NCBI GenBank assembly: GCA_965198895.1
Contig: OZ240676.1
Location: 1,798,001-1,862,000, forward strand
Direction of reading: 5' to 3'
Source: LMUY01 sp965198895
GTDB lineage: Bacteria > Pseudomonadota > Alphaproteobacteria > Acetobacterales > Acetobacteraceae
DNA length: 64,000 nt
Position numbers and translations under genes: made by a program. The notes beneath the pieces are model-generated. The model did no database searches. It had not been told where the DNA came from and worked only from the letters and a program-made list of their open reading frames with translations. This document shows positions 17,847 through 26,081 of the stretch, piece after piece; positions within the stretch are counted from its first letter, which is position 1; each line of letters begins with the position of its first letter.

Positions 17847-19496
17847 GTGCCAGACAACATCGTCTCCCTGCAAGACACCAGCAGGCGAGACCATCGCATG
17901 CCGTCGCCATCCCGGCCTGCGCGGCTTCGCGCCCTATTCGACGCGCCCGATCTGAGCTTCTTGATGGAGGCCCATAGCGGCTTATCGGCCAAGATCGTCG
18001 AGGAGGCCGGTTTCGCCGGCATCTGGGCATCAGGCCTGTCGATCTCCGCCTCACTCGGCGTGCGCGACAACAACGAGGCGTCGTGGACGCAGGTGTTGGA
18101 CGTGCTCGAATACATGGCCGACGCGAGCACGCTGCCGATCCTGGTCGACGGCGACACCGGCTATGGCAATTTCAACAACGTGCGCCGCCTGGTCCGCAAG
18201 TTGGGGGAGCGCGGCATCGCGGGCGTGTGCCTCGAGGACAAGCTGTTTCCCAAGACCAACTCCTTCCTTGGAGAGAGGCAGTCGTTGGCCGACACGGCGG
18301 AGTTCTGCGGCCGGATTCGCGCCGGCAAGGATGCGCAGGCCGACGACAAGTTCTCCATCGTTGCCCGCACCGAGGCACTGATCTCCGGGCATTCCATGGA
18401 CGAGGCGCTGCGCCGGGCCGAGGCCTATCACGCGGCCGGGGCGGATGCGATCCTGGTGCATTCCAAGCGCAAGGATGCGGCAGAGATCAATGGGTTCATG
18501 GCCCGCTGGGATCGTCGCTGCCCGATCGTGATCGTGCCCACCATGTATTATGCCACGCCGACCGACACGTTCCGCCAGGCCGGCATTTCCACGATCATCT
18601 GGGCAAACCACCTAGTCCGCGCCTCGATCTCGGCCATGCGGGAGACGGCGCGCAGCATCGCCGCGAGCCAGTCGCTGATGGACGTGGAGGACCGTCTGAC
18701 CAGCGTGCGCGAAATCTTCAAGCTGACCGGCAACGACGAGCTGGAGGAGGCGAGCGAGCGCTATCTGCCGGTGAGCCGCAACGTGCACGGCGTGGTGCTG
18801 GGGGCGTCGCGCGGCTCGGCCCTGGGCGACGTCACGGCGGAGCTGCCGAAATGCATGGTGGACGTGCGGGGCAAGCCGCTGCTGCACCGGCTGCTGAGCA
18901 CACTCAACGAGGGCGGCGTCGGCGACGTGACGGTGGTGCGCGGCTATTGCCGGGAAAAGATCCTGCCGGACGGGTTCGGGGTGGTGGACAATTACGCCTA
19001 TGCCGAAACTGGCGAGGCCGCTTCCCTGGCGTGCGCGCTACCCAACGTCCACGGCGAGGCGGTGGTGGTTTACGGCGACGTGCTATTCCGCCGCTACATC
19101 CTGGAGGGCTTGCTCGCCTCCGCCGCTGACGTGACGATCGTGGTCGATGCCAGCAAGTGGGCCACTGCCAACCCGCGGGACCTGGTCGCCGCGGACCGGC
19201 AAGATACCGTCGCCTATCTGGACGACCTCCCCGCCCAACTGACCGCGGTCGAGGCACAGCCCGCCGCCGCCGCCGGCGAGTGGATCGGCCTGCTGCATCT
19301 GAGCGCGAAGGGCACCGAGCTAGTGCGGGAGGAGTTGGCCGCCATGCAGGCCGAGGGCGTCCTGGCGAAGGCGGACCTGCCGGCCCTGCTGCAACGGCTG
19401 ATCGGGCGGGGCGGTGTCGCCGTGCACTACATCACCGGGCATTGGCTGGACGTCGACACGGCGACTGACCTGGCGGCGGCGCGGAACTTCTCCTGA
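17847..19496 (+). CDS. pepM: phosphoenolpyruvate mutase fused to a nucleotidyltransferase-like domain
   Basis: 549 aa. Residues about 25-300 are PEP mutase: FLMEAHSGLSAKI (38-50), metal site DGDTGYGN (101-108) and the diagnostic EDKLFPKTNS (130-139), which separates PEP mutase from isocitrate lyase-type enzymes. It makes phosphonopyruvate, forming the C-P bond. Residues about 314-549 resemble a sugar-phosphate/choline-phosphate nucleotidyltransferase, but the glycine signature is altered (VVLGASRGSALGDVTAELPK, 317-335), so activity is doubtful. GTG 17847 follows GGGAG by 9 nt; ATG 17898 is the alternative. Its TGA overlaps the next ATG (TGATG). Confidence 0.95.
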   Translation: MPDNIVSLQDTSRRDHRMPSPSRPARLRALFDAPDLSFLMEAHSGLSAKIVEEAGFAGIWASGLSISASLGVRDNNEASWTQVLDVLEYMADASTLPILVDGDTGYGNFNNVRRLVRKLGERGIAGVCLEDKLFPKTNSFLGERQSLADTAEFCGRIRAGKDAQADDKFSIVARTEALISGHSMDEALRRAEAYHAAGADAILVHSKRKDAAEINGFMARWDRRCPIVIVPTMYYATPTDTFRQAGISTIIWANHLVRASISAMRETARSIAASQSLMDVEDRLTSVREIFKLTGNDELEEASERYLPVSRNVHGVVLGASRGSALGDVTAELPKCMVDVRGKPLLHRLLSTLNEGGVGDVTVVRGYCREKILPDGFGVVDNYAYAETGEAASLACALPNVHGEAVVVYGDVLFRRYILEGLLASAADVTIVVDASKWATANPRDLVAADRQDTVAYLDDLPAQLTAVEAQPAAAAGEWIGLLHLSAKGTELVREELAAMQAEGVLAKADLPALLQRLIGRGGVAVHYITGHWLDVDTATDLAAARNFS

Positions 19497-20641
19497 TGTT
19501 GGACGCGCCGACCTTCCTGCAGGCCGCCGGTCGGAGCGGGATCGACTTCTACACCGGCGTTCCTTGCTCGTTCCTGACGCCGCTGATCAACCGGGTCGCC
19601 AGTGACCCGGCGCTCGACTACGTCGCTGCCGCCAGCGAGGGCGAGGCGGTGGCGATCGCGGCCGGGGCGTGGCTGGCGGGGCGGCAGACTGCGGTGATGT
19701 GCCAGAACTCCGGCCTGGGTAACGCGGTCAACCCGCTGACGTCGCTGAACACGCCATTCCGCATCCCGACCCTGCTGATCGTAACCTGGCGCGGCCAGCC
19801 CGGGCTGAACGACGAGCCGCAGCACGAGTTGATGGGCCGCATCACCCAGACCCTGCTCAGCACGATGGAGCTGGAGCACCGCCCCTTCCCGACCGACGCC
19901 GAGGGGCTCCAGCCGGCGCTCGACGCGGCCCAGGCGGCGATGGCGCGGACCGGATTGCCGTTCGCCCTGGTGATGGCCAAGGACAGCCTACGCGAAGAGG
20001 GGCTGGACGAGCCCGCCCGGACTCCGCCGGCCCCCGGTCAGCGCATTGACCTCGCCGAGGGTGGCGAGCGTCCGACCCGGATCGCGATCCTCGAGCGCAT
20101 GCTGGCGGCCGTGCCCGACGACTTGCCGGTGATCGTCACCACGGGCAAGGCGGGGCGCGAGCTATTCACCCTGCACGACCGGGAGCAGCATCTCTATCAG
20201 GTAGGCTCGATGGGCTGTGCGGCCCCGATGGGGCTTGGCGTGGCCCTGACCACGGGGCGGCGCACGGTCGTGCTGGACGGCGATGGCGCGGCGCTGATGA
20301 AGCTCGGTGCCATGGCGACGATCGGCGCGTATCGGCCGCCGGGTCTGCTTCACGTTCTGCTGGACAACGGCGTGCACGACTCCACGGGCGGTCAGGCGAC
20401 GGTCTCACCTTTGGTGGATTTCGCCGGCGTCGCCCTGTCTTGCGGCTACGCCCACGCCTTCACCTGCGACAGCGCCGCCGGGTTCGAGACGGCCTTTGCA
20501 CAGGCGCTGGCCACAACCGGGCCGGCTCTGCTGCACGTGCGCATCCAGCCGGGCTCACTGAAGGTTCTCGGCCGCCCGACGATCGCACCGCACGAGGTGG
20601 CCCAGCGGTTCCGCGCATTCCTGCGTCAGCGCGCGGCCTGA
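19496..20641 (+). CDS. phosphonopyruvate decarboxylase
   Basis: 381 aa thiamine-diphosphate enzyme that converts phosphonopyruvate to phosphonoacetaldehyde, pulling the unfavourable mutase step forward. Catalytic Glu50 in ASEGEAVAIA, RGQPGLNDEPQHELMG (99-114) and the ThDP/Mg motif DGDGAALMKLGAM to LLDNGVHDSTGGQ (261-300) match the Ppd/sulfopyruvate decarboxylase family as a single chain. Directly coupled to pepM by TGATG. The 3' end overlaps the convergent transaminase gene by 16 bp. Confidence 0.94.
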   Translation: MLDAPTFLQAAGRSGIDFYTGVPCSFLTPLINRVASDPALDYVAAASEGEAVAIAAGAWLAGRQTAVMCQNSGLGNAVNPLTSLNTPFRIPTLLIVTWRGQPGLNDEPQHELMGRITQTLLSTMELEHRPFPTDAEGLQPALDAAQAAMARTGLPFALVMAKDSLREEGLDEPARTPPAPGQRIDLAEGGERPTRIAILERMLAAVPDDLPVIVTTGKAGRELFTLHDREQHLYQVGSMGCAAPMGLGVALTTGRRTVVLDGDGAALMKLGAMATIGAYRPPGLLHVLLDNGVHDSTGGQATVSPLVDFAGVALSCGYAHAFTCDSAAGFETAFAQALATTGPALLHVRIQPGSLKVLGRPTIAPHEVAQRFRAFLRQRAA

Positions 20642-21744
20642 TCCGGGCCATGCTCCGCCATGAATGCGCCGATCGCGGTCATGGCGCGCGTCATGTCCGC
20701 CGGGCCGACCGCACCGATGCAGCCGATGCGAAAGCTTGGTTCCTGGGTGAGCTTTCCCGGGTAGATCACCACGCCACGCCCTGCCAGGAAGGCGTAGAAG
20801 CGGTCGAACACGAACCAGCCGCCGGGCGGGATGCGGAAGGTGACGATGACGGGCGCTTGGATCCCCGGGTCGATGTAGGTCTCGAAGCCGTAATCCCGCA
20901 TGCCACGGACCAGCAGGTCGCAATTGGCTCGGTAGCGGGCATGGCGGGCCGCGATGCCCCCTTCGGCCTCGAGCTGATCGAGGGCCGCGGACAAGGCGGC
21001 CACGACCTGGACCGGCGGGGTGAAGCGCCATTGCTTGGTCGTCTCGAAGCCGCGCCATTGCTCCCACACATCCAGGCTGAGACTGACGCTATTGCCTTCG
21101 CAGCGGGCCAGATGGCCGGTTTCGGCGATGACGAAGCCGAGGCCGGGCACGCCCTCCAGCCCCTTGTTGGCCGAGCCGACCAGGGCCGTGAACGGCGTTG
21201 CGGCACCATCGATGGGCACCGCGCCGAAGGAGCTCATCGCGTCCACGATCAGCCGGCGCCCCGCGGCCCGGACCACGGCGGCGATCGGCCCCAGCGGGTT
21301 CAGCAGCCCGCTGGTGGTCTCGCAATGCACCAGCGCCACGTCGGTGAGCGCCGGGTCGGCGGCCAGCGCGGCGGCGACGGCAGCGGGGTCGATCACCTGG
21401 TCCTCCGCCACCTCCAGCACACCCCCCAAGCGGCCGAGACGGCGCGCCATCGCAGCGATGCGGCGGCAGTACGAGCCGTTCACCAGCACCAGCAATTTGC
21501 CGTCGCGCGGCACCAGCGATCCGATTGCCGCCTCCACGGCGAAGGTGCCACTGCCCTGGATCGGCACCGCCACATGCGTGCCCGCCACCCCTGCGAGTGC
21601 GGCCAGGCGCGTGCGGATGGCCTCCGACAGGGCGATGAAGGCACCGTCCCGCGAGCCCCAATCGCGATCCAGCGCCGCCCGCGTGGCGGCAGAGGTGGTC
21701 AGCGGGCCGGGTGTCAGCAGCAGAGTCGTCGTGGCATCGAGCAT
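20626..21744 (-). CDS. phnW: 2-aminoethylphosphonate-pyruvate transaminase
   Basis: 372 aa, class V PLP aminotransferase. Start MLDATTTLLLTPGPLTTSAATR has the family TPGP motif; PLP Lys194 lies in GSANKGLEGVPG, Asp168 in IVDAMSSFGA, and GSGTFAVEAAIG (64-75) binds the cofactor phosphate. In this locus it would run toward AEP from phosphonoacetaldehyde; the same enzyme works in degradation elsewhere. ATG 21744 matches PhnW length (about 367); a longer frame to 21804 exists. It is convergent with ppd and divergent from the YbhN-like gene. Confidence 0.92.
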   Translation of the reverse strand: MLDATTTLLLTPGPLTTSAATRAALDRDWGSRDGAFIALSEAIRTRLAALAGVAGTHVAVPIQGSGTFAVEAAIGSLVPRDGKLLVLVNGSYCRRIAAMARRLGRLGGVLEVAEDQVIDPAAVAAALAADPALTDVALVHCETTSGLLNPLGPIAAVVRAAGRRLIVDAMSSFGAVPIDGAATPFTALVGSANKGLEGVPGLGFVIAETGHLARCEGNSVSLSLDVWEQWRGFETTKQWRFTPPVQVVAALSAALDQLEAEGGIAARHARYRANCDLLVRGMRDYGFETYIDPGIQAPVIVTFRIPPGGWFVFDRFYAFLAGRGVVIYPGKLTQEPSFRIGCIGAVGPADMTRAMTAIGAFMAEHGPDQAAR

Positions 21745-21803
21745 GCTGCCGTAGTAATTCGAATGATTGGCCAGCGCCAGGATCGGACCACGGATCGGCC
21801 GCA

Positions 21804-22799
21804 ATGAGGATCAGCGTCCTGATCGCCGGGCTTGCCGGGCTCGGCTTGGCGGTATGGCTGCTCGCCAGCTACGGAGTGGGCCGCATCCTGGACCTGATCG
21901 GCCAGGCCGGATGGTTCGGCATCGCCGCGGTGATCTCCGCCCACCTCGTGCAGGTCGCGTTTTCCGCTGCGGGTTGGCGCGACATCGCCGGGCCGATGCC
22001 GCAGCGCCCCACGCTCGGCCGCTACTGCGTGCTGCGATGGATTCGGGAGGCGGTGAATAACCTGCTCCCCGTCGCGCAAGTCGGCGGCGAATTCGTTGCC
22101 GCACGGTTGTTACAGCGCCGCGGCGTCCCCCTCGCCCCCGCCATTGCCGGCACGGTGGCGGATCTGACGATGGAGATGGTGACGCAGATCTTGTTCACCC
22201 TGCTCGGGCTCGGCCTGTTGTTGCACAGCGTCGGCGGCGGCGGGCTGACGAGCTACGTGGTGGGTTTCGTCCTGGTCGCGGCGCTGGTCGCGGGCGGGTT
22301 CCTCGGTGCGCAGTGGTTCGGGCTGGCCCTGGTGTTCGAGAAGGCGCTGATACGGATCGGCCGCAGCTTGGGCTGGGCGGGCACGGCCCAAGTGGAGGGC
22401 CTGCATCAGGCGTTGCTGGCATGCTACCGCCGGCCGAGGCGCGTACTGGTGTCGATGCTCTGGCACAGCCTGTCGTGGCTACTCGGCGGGGTCGAAGTGT
22501 GCCTGGCGCTTCACTTCCTCGGCCATGACACCAGCCTCGGCAACGGGATGGTGATCGAGAGCCTGGGGCAAGCTCTGAAAGCGGCCGGCTTCGCCGTCCC
22601 GGGTGCACTGGGCATTCAAGAAGGAGGCTACATCGTGATCTGCCAGGCCTTCGATCTCTCGCCGGAACTGGCCATCGCGCTATCCCTGATGAAGCGCCTG
22701 CGGGAGGTCGTGCTGGGCGTGCCCGGCCTAGTCACCTGGCGGCTGCTCAGTGCCGGGCCGGCCAGCACGGATAGGACCGCTCTCGAGGTGTCGCCATGA
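21804..22799 (+). CDS. YbhN/UPF0104 (LPG-synthase transmembrane region, HpnL-like) membrane protein
   Basis: 331 aa with about 8 TM segments. Landmarks NLLPVAQVGGEFVAARLLQRRG (about 89-110) and the C-terminal VPGALGIQEGGYIVICQAF, both typical of the flippase-like YbhN/HpnL/AglD group. Members occur next to lipid head-group genes, and HpnL itself affects hopanoid localisation. In this locus a role in moving or presenting the phosphonolipid is inferred. Its stop overlaps the next start (ATGA at 22796), so it is coupled to the phosphatidyltransferase. Confidence 0.83.
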   Translation: MRISVLIAGLAGLGLAVWLLASYGVGRILDLIGQAGWFGIAAVISAHLVQVAFSAAGWRDIAGPMPQRPTLGRYCVLRWIREAVNNLLPVAQVGGEFVAARLLQRRGVPLAPAIAGTVADLTMEMVTQILFTLLGLGLLLHSVGGGGLTSYVVGFVLVAALVAGGFLGAQWFGLALVFEKALIRIGRSLGWAGTAQVEGLHQALLACYRRPRRVLVSMLWHSLSWLLGGVEVCLALHFLGHDTSLGNGMVIESLGQALKAAGFAVPGALGIQEGGYIVICQAFDLSPELAIALSLMKRLREVVLGVPGLVTWRLLSAGPASTDRTALEVSP

Positions 22800-23398
22800 G
22801 CGGCGAGTCCTGGACGCATCTGATGGCCCGGCCGCTGGTGCGGCCGATGATCGGGACGCGGATCCGTCCGAACCACCTCACCACGCTGCGGCTGCTGACG
22901 GGGCTGGCGGCCTGCGTCTGTTTCGCCTTGGGCAGCCATCCCGGCATGATCTGGGGCGGCGCATTGTGGCTCGTCTCCGCCTTCCTAGACCGCGTCGACG
23001 GTGAGTTGGCGCGTCTCGGTAAGCTGATGAGCCCCGGCGGTCACACCTACGACTACTACACCGACACCTTGATCAACTCGCTGTTCTTTGCCGCCATAGG
23101 CGTCGGCTTGCGGCATAGCTGGCTAGGGTTCTGGTCGGTTCCGTTGGGTTTGATCGCCGCGATGTCGATCATGCTCGCCGGCATCTTCTCCGAGTGGCTG
23201 GAGCGGCGCAGTCCACCCGATACGAAGGCCTATTCCGGCCGATGGGGGTTCGATCCGGACGATGCGCTGTATCTGATGGGCCCGCTGGCTTGGCTGGGCT
23301 GGCTGAGCCCGGTCCTGGTCGGCGCGGCCATCGGCGCCACCGTCATCATGATCATCACGGCCGTACGACTCCGGCAACTGGCGCCCGAACAGGCCTGA
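22796..23398 (+). CDS. CDP-alcohol phosphatidyltransferase family enzyme (predicted phosphonolipid synthase)
   Basis: 200 aa with about 5-6 TM segments. The full family signature is present with canonical spacing: D65-xx-D68-G69-xx-A72-R73-(8)-G82-xxx-D86-xxx-D90. Such enzymes join a CMP-activated head group to a lipid alcohol or the reverse. With a dedicated cytidylyltransferase and AEP enzymes in the locus, the simplest reading is transfer of AEP from CMP-AEP to diacylglycerol or a ceramide-like lipid. Last gene of the cluster; coupled to the YbhN-like gene. Confidence 0.87.
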   Translation: MSGESWTHLMARPLVRPMIGTRIRPNHLTTLRLLTGLAACVCFALGSHPGMIWGGALWLVSAFLDRVDGELARLGKLMSPGGHTYDYYTDTLINSLFFAAIGVGLRHSWLGFWSVPLGLIAAMSIMLAGIFSEWLERRSPPDTKAYSGRWGFDPDDALYLMGPLAWLGWLSPVLVGAAIGATVIMIITAVRLRQLAPEQA

Positions 23399-23838
23399 CC
23401 GCATGATCCCTTGACGTTCAGGCCGCCAAGCCGCCGACCAACTCCGCGTAGGTTAGAAGGTTCTCCGGATGGTGCGGCCGCGATGGCGCCGCCTTCGTTG
23501 TCTTTGTCGGCCATAGACTGGTCAACGGAATACAGATAGTCCTGTAACGCAGGTCGACCATGACCGTCCCATCTCAGCCGCCATTCTCCTGCGTGCGGAC
23601 ACCTCAAACTCAACCGGTCGTCGCTCCCTGCTGGATTATGCGGACCTGAACTATGCGGTCCGGCGAATGATCCACATGCCTGCCGCGGCACGGGCATTGC
23701 TGAGGCCACGCTATCCATTACAGGATCGCGGCACACGGCCGGCCTATGCCGTCCCATCACCCCTGCACGGATTGCCGGCACCTGGGCCCCTGTCACAGCG
23801 CGTAATCTTTGCCCACTTGATCTAAGGAAGCACTGCCC
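23399..23838. other. 440-bp intergenic region, nothing recognised
   Basis: Separates the phosphonate locus from the monooxygenase gene. Frames are short and not family-like. A short direct repeat TATGCGG occurs twice near 23638-23660. It may contain the monooxygenase promoter; AGGAAG lies upstream of that start. Confidence 0.35.
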
Positions 23839-25152
23839 ATGACAGCAAATCCATTTCACCTCGCCTGGTTCTTGCAAGGCTCCTCAATCCAGGCCTGGGG
23901 GGCCGACTGGACCGGCAACATCAGCGAGGAGTGGATGTCCGCATCCATGTTCCTCGACCTCGCGCGCAACATCGAACGGGCCGGGTTTGACTACCTGCTG
24001 CTGGAGGACTCGATTTATGTCGGGCAGAACTGGCAGAACCGGCGCGATATCTTCCTCAAAAACGGCATGTCGATCCCGCGCCAAGAGCCGACCGTGATCG
24101 CGAGCCTGATGGCCGCCGCAACCACGCGGATAGGGATCGTGCCAACTCTATCGACCTTCGCCTACCATCCCTATCTGACGGCCCGAATCGTCGGCACGCT
24201 GGATCAGGTTTCGGCCGGACGGGCTGGATGGAACATGGTGACCGGGTCGTCGGATCTGTCTGGCCAGAACTTCGGCCTGGACCACCTTCCCGAGCACGAT
24301 ACGCGCTACGAGATGGCGGCCGAGTACATCGATGTGGTGACCCGGCTGTGGGACAGTTGGGAACCCGGCGCGATCGTGGCGGACCGCAAAACCGGCGTGC
24401 TGATCGATCCGGACAAGGTGCACACGATCGACCATGCCGGACAGTTCTATCGCAGCCGCGGGCCGTTAAACTCCGGCCCGACGCCGCAGGGCCGCCCGGT
24501 AATCGCGCAGGCCGGTGGCTCGCCTAAGGGGCGCGCAATCGCAGCGCGCTATGCCGACACCATTGTAGCCCACCCGAAGGGCATCGACGGCATGAAGGAC
24601 TATCGCAACGACATCCGTACCCAGATGGCGCTCTACGGCCGTGATCCGGACACGTGCAAGATCCTGTTCATGGTCTACCCCATCCTGGCAGACACGGAAG
24701 CCGGCGCCCGGGAGCTTGCGGACAAGCGCGCCGTGGACGCCGCCGTCAATCTGGACCGCTGCATGGCGCAGATCGGCTGGACCACCAACATCGACTTCTC
24801 CAGTCACGACTTGGATGCGCCGATCGCCGATTTGACCACCAACGGCCATCAATCGAGCTTGCAGAACTTCATTCGCAAGGCTGGCGGCAAGACCCTACGT
24901 GAGGCGGTGATCGCCCATAGCAGCACCGGTGGGTCGCTCGATTTCGTCGGCACGCCGGACTCGGTCTCTGCGCAGATGGACGATGCAATGCAGGAGGTGG
25001 GTGGCGACGGATTCTTGATCGCGTTGCCCAATGTCAGTCGCAAAAGTGTCGCCGAGATCACCGACGGGCTGGTCCCGGCCTTGCAGCAGCGCGGGCTAGT
25101 GCGCCGCGCGTATGCGCACAGGCAGTTCCGCGACAACTTGCTTGAATTCTAA
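23839..25152 (+). CDS. LLM-class flavin-dependent monooxygenase (NtaA/SnaA/DszA type)
   Basis: 437 aa, full length for the bacterial-luciferase-like NtaA/DszA group, which uses FMNH2 from a separate reductase. N-terminus FHLAWFLQGSSIQAWGADWTG, then NIERAGFDYLLLEDSIY, TTRIGIVPTLST, and GRAGWNMVTGS, all typical. Substrate unknown (chelators, sulfur heterocycles and sulfones are used by relatives). TAAGGAAGC precedes the ATG. The TAA stop forms part of the target duplication of the IS5 element that follows directly. Confidence 0.9.
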   Translation: MTANPFHLAWFLQGSSIQAWGADWTGNISEEWMSASMFLDLARNIERAGFDYLLLEDSIYVGQNWQNRRDIFLKNGMSIPRQEPTVIASLMAAATTRIGIVPTLSTFAYHPYLTARIVGTLDQVSAGRAGWNMVTGSSDLSGQNFGLDHLPEHDTRYEMAAEYIDVVTRLWDSWEPGAIVADRKTGVLIDPDKVHTIDHAGQFYRSRGPLNSGPTPQGRPVIAQAGGSPKGRAIAARYADTIVAHPKGIDGMKDYRNDIRTQMALYGRDPDTCKILFMVYPILADTEAGARELADKRAVDAAVNLDRCMAQIGWTTNIDFSSHDLDAPIADLTTNGHQSSLQNFIRKAGGKTLREAVIAHSSTGGSLDFVGTPDSVSAQMDDAMQEVGGDGFLIALPNVSRKSVAEITDGLVPALQQRGLVRRAYAHRQFRDNLLEF

Positions 25153-25153
25153 G
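25149..25153. repeat. IS5 target duplication, left copy (CTAAG)
   Basis: CTAAG directly precedes the left inverted repeat and recurs at 28805-28809 after the right one. IS5-family elements favour CTNA-type targets. This copy includes the TAA stop of the monooxygenase gene. Confidence 0.6.
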
Positions 25154-25166
25154 AGTCCATCCGGGA

Positions 25167-25640
25167 TCAAGTCGTTTTCTGACATAGCTTTCGCAGCATA
25201 AGCCGAATGGACGCGAGACGCAGGAAGGCGAGGGCTTTTCGGTTCAGGCATTCCCAATCTTTGGCCAGACGGCGGCACCGGTTAAGCCAGGCGATCGTGC
25301 GCTCGACGATCCAGCGCTTCGGCAGGACGGTGAAGCCTTTCGCCACATCGGATCGTTTGACGATCTCTACGTCGACATGACGCATGACCTGCTTCAGACC
25401 GCTCTGGAACTGTGACCCCTGATAGCCGCCATCGGCGTAGAGCTTGAGCAGGAAAGGATAGAGGCCGAACACGGTCGCCATCAGGAGCACGCCCCCGTCA
25501 CGATCCTGGATGTCGGCGGCATGGACGATGGCGTGAAGGAGCAGACCTTGGGTGTCTACCAGGACGTGGCGCTTCTTACCTTTGATCTTCTTGCCGCCGT
25601 CATAGCCAGGCGGGTCGATGCAGGGCCCCCTTTTTCAGCG
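25167..25640 (-). CDS. IS5-family transposase, C-terminal (DDE) frame
   Basis: Continues the transposase after a -1 frame change: IDPPGYDGGKKIKGKKRHV, VDTQGLLLHAIVHAADIQD, then KLYADGGYQGSQFQ with the second Asp and VLPKRWIVERTIAWLNRCRR with the catalytic Glu. It has no good start of its own and would need programmed frameshifting at the A5G5 run or represents a simple indel. Ends 13 bp inside the left terminus. Confidence 0.75.
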
Positions 25641-26008
25641 CTTTTCACGCTCTGACTGTCAATGATTGCTGCTGTCGGACTGGCATCGCACCCAGCCATC
25701 TCCCGGCATTTCACATACAGTATGTGGTGCAGGCGACCGAGGGTGCCGTCGTGATCCCAGCGGGCGAAGTAGTCGTGCAGCGTGCTGCGCGGAGGAAGGT
25801 CCTTCGGGATCGCCGCCCACTGACATCCCGTGCTGAGGATGTACATCAGGCCGTTGACGACCTCACGCACATTGACTGTCCGCTTGTTGCCACCCCGCTT
25901 GGCTGATGGGATCAATGGAGCAGCCAGCGCCCACTCTTCGTCGGTCAGGTCACTGGGATAGCGAAGCTTTCGGCGATCGTAGCGACCGCGGTTCTCGGTG
26001 GTCCACAT
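25556..26008 (-). CDS. IS5-family transposase, N-terminal frame
   Basis: From ATG 26008: MWTTENRGRYDRRKLRYPSD, then LTDEEWALAAPLIP and GLMYILSTGCQWAAIPKDLP, the N-terminal DUF4096-type helix-turn-helix of IS5/IS427 transposases, followed by the first catalytic Asp region IIDSQSVKSAEKGG. After about 25630 this frame stops making sense and the catalytic domain continues in the -1 frame at a run of five A and five G (minus strand, 25626-25635). Nested IS66 lies only about 19 bp upstream of the start. Confidence 0.8.
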   Translation of the reverse strand: MWTTENRGRYDRRKLRYPSDLTDEEWALAAPLIPSAKRGGNKRTVNVREVVNGLMYILSTGCQWAAIPKDLPPRSTLHDYFARWDHDGTLGRLHHILYVKCREMAGCDASPTAAIIDSQSVKSAEKGGPASTRLAMTAARRSKVRSATSW

Positions 26009-26018
26009 CGTCGGCGTC

Positions 26019-26026
26019 CTGCGAAT
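26019..26026. repeat. IS66 target-site duplication, left copy
   Basis: CTGCGAAT immediately left of GTAAGCG; identical copy at 28736-28743. Eight bases is the usual IS66 duplication length. Confidence 0.92.
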
Positions 26027-26081
26027 GTAAGCGTGCGCTGACGGCCGCGGTTTTGGTGCGAGCGGGCTGACCTTGTGGGGG

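Noticed and set aside
20440..21807. Very long plus-strand open frame (455 codons) across the transaminase gene
   Set aside because: Antisense to phnW; Arg/His/Gly-rich with no domain, a by-product of high GC content.
23230..23877. 215-codon minus-strand frame over the gap after the phosphonate locus
   Set aside because: Runs antisense into the phosphatidyltransferase gene and has no recognisable domain.
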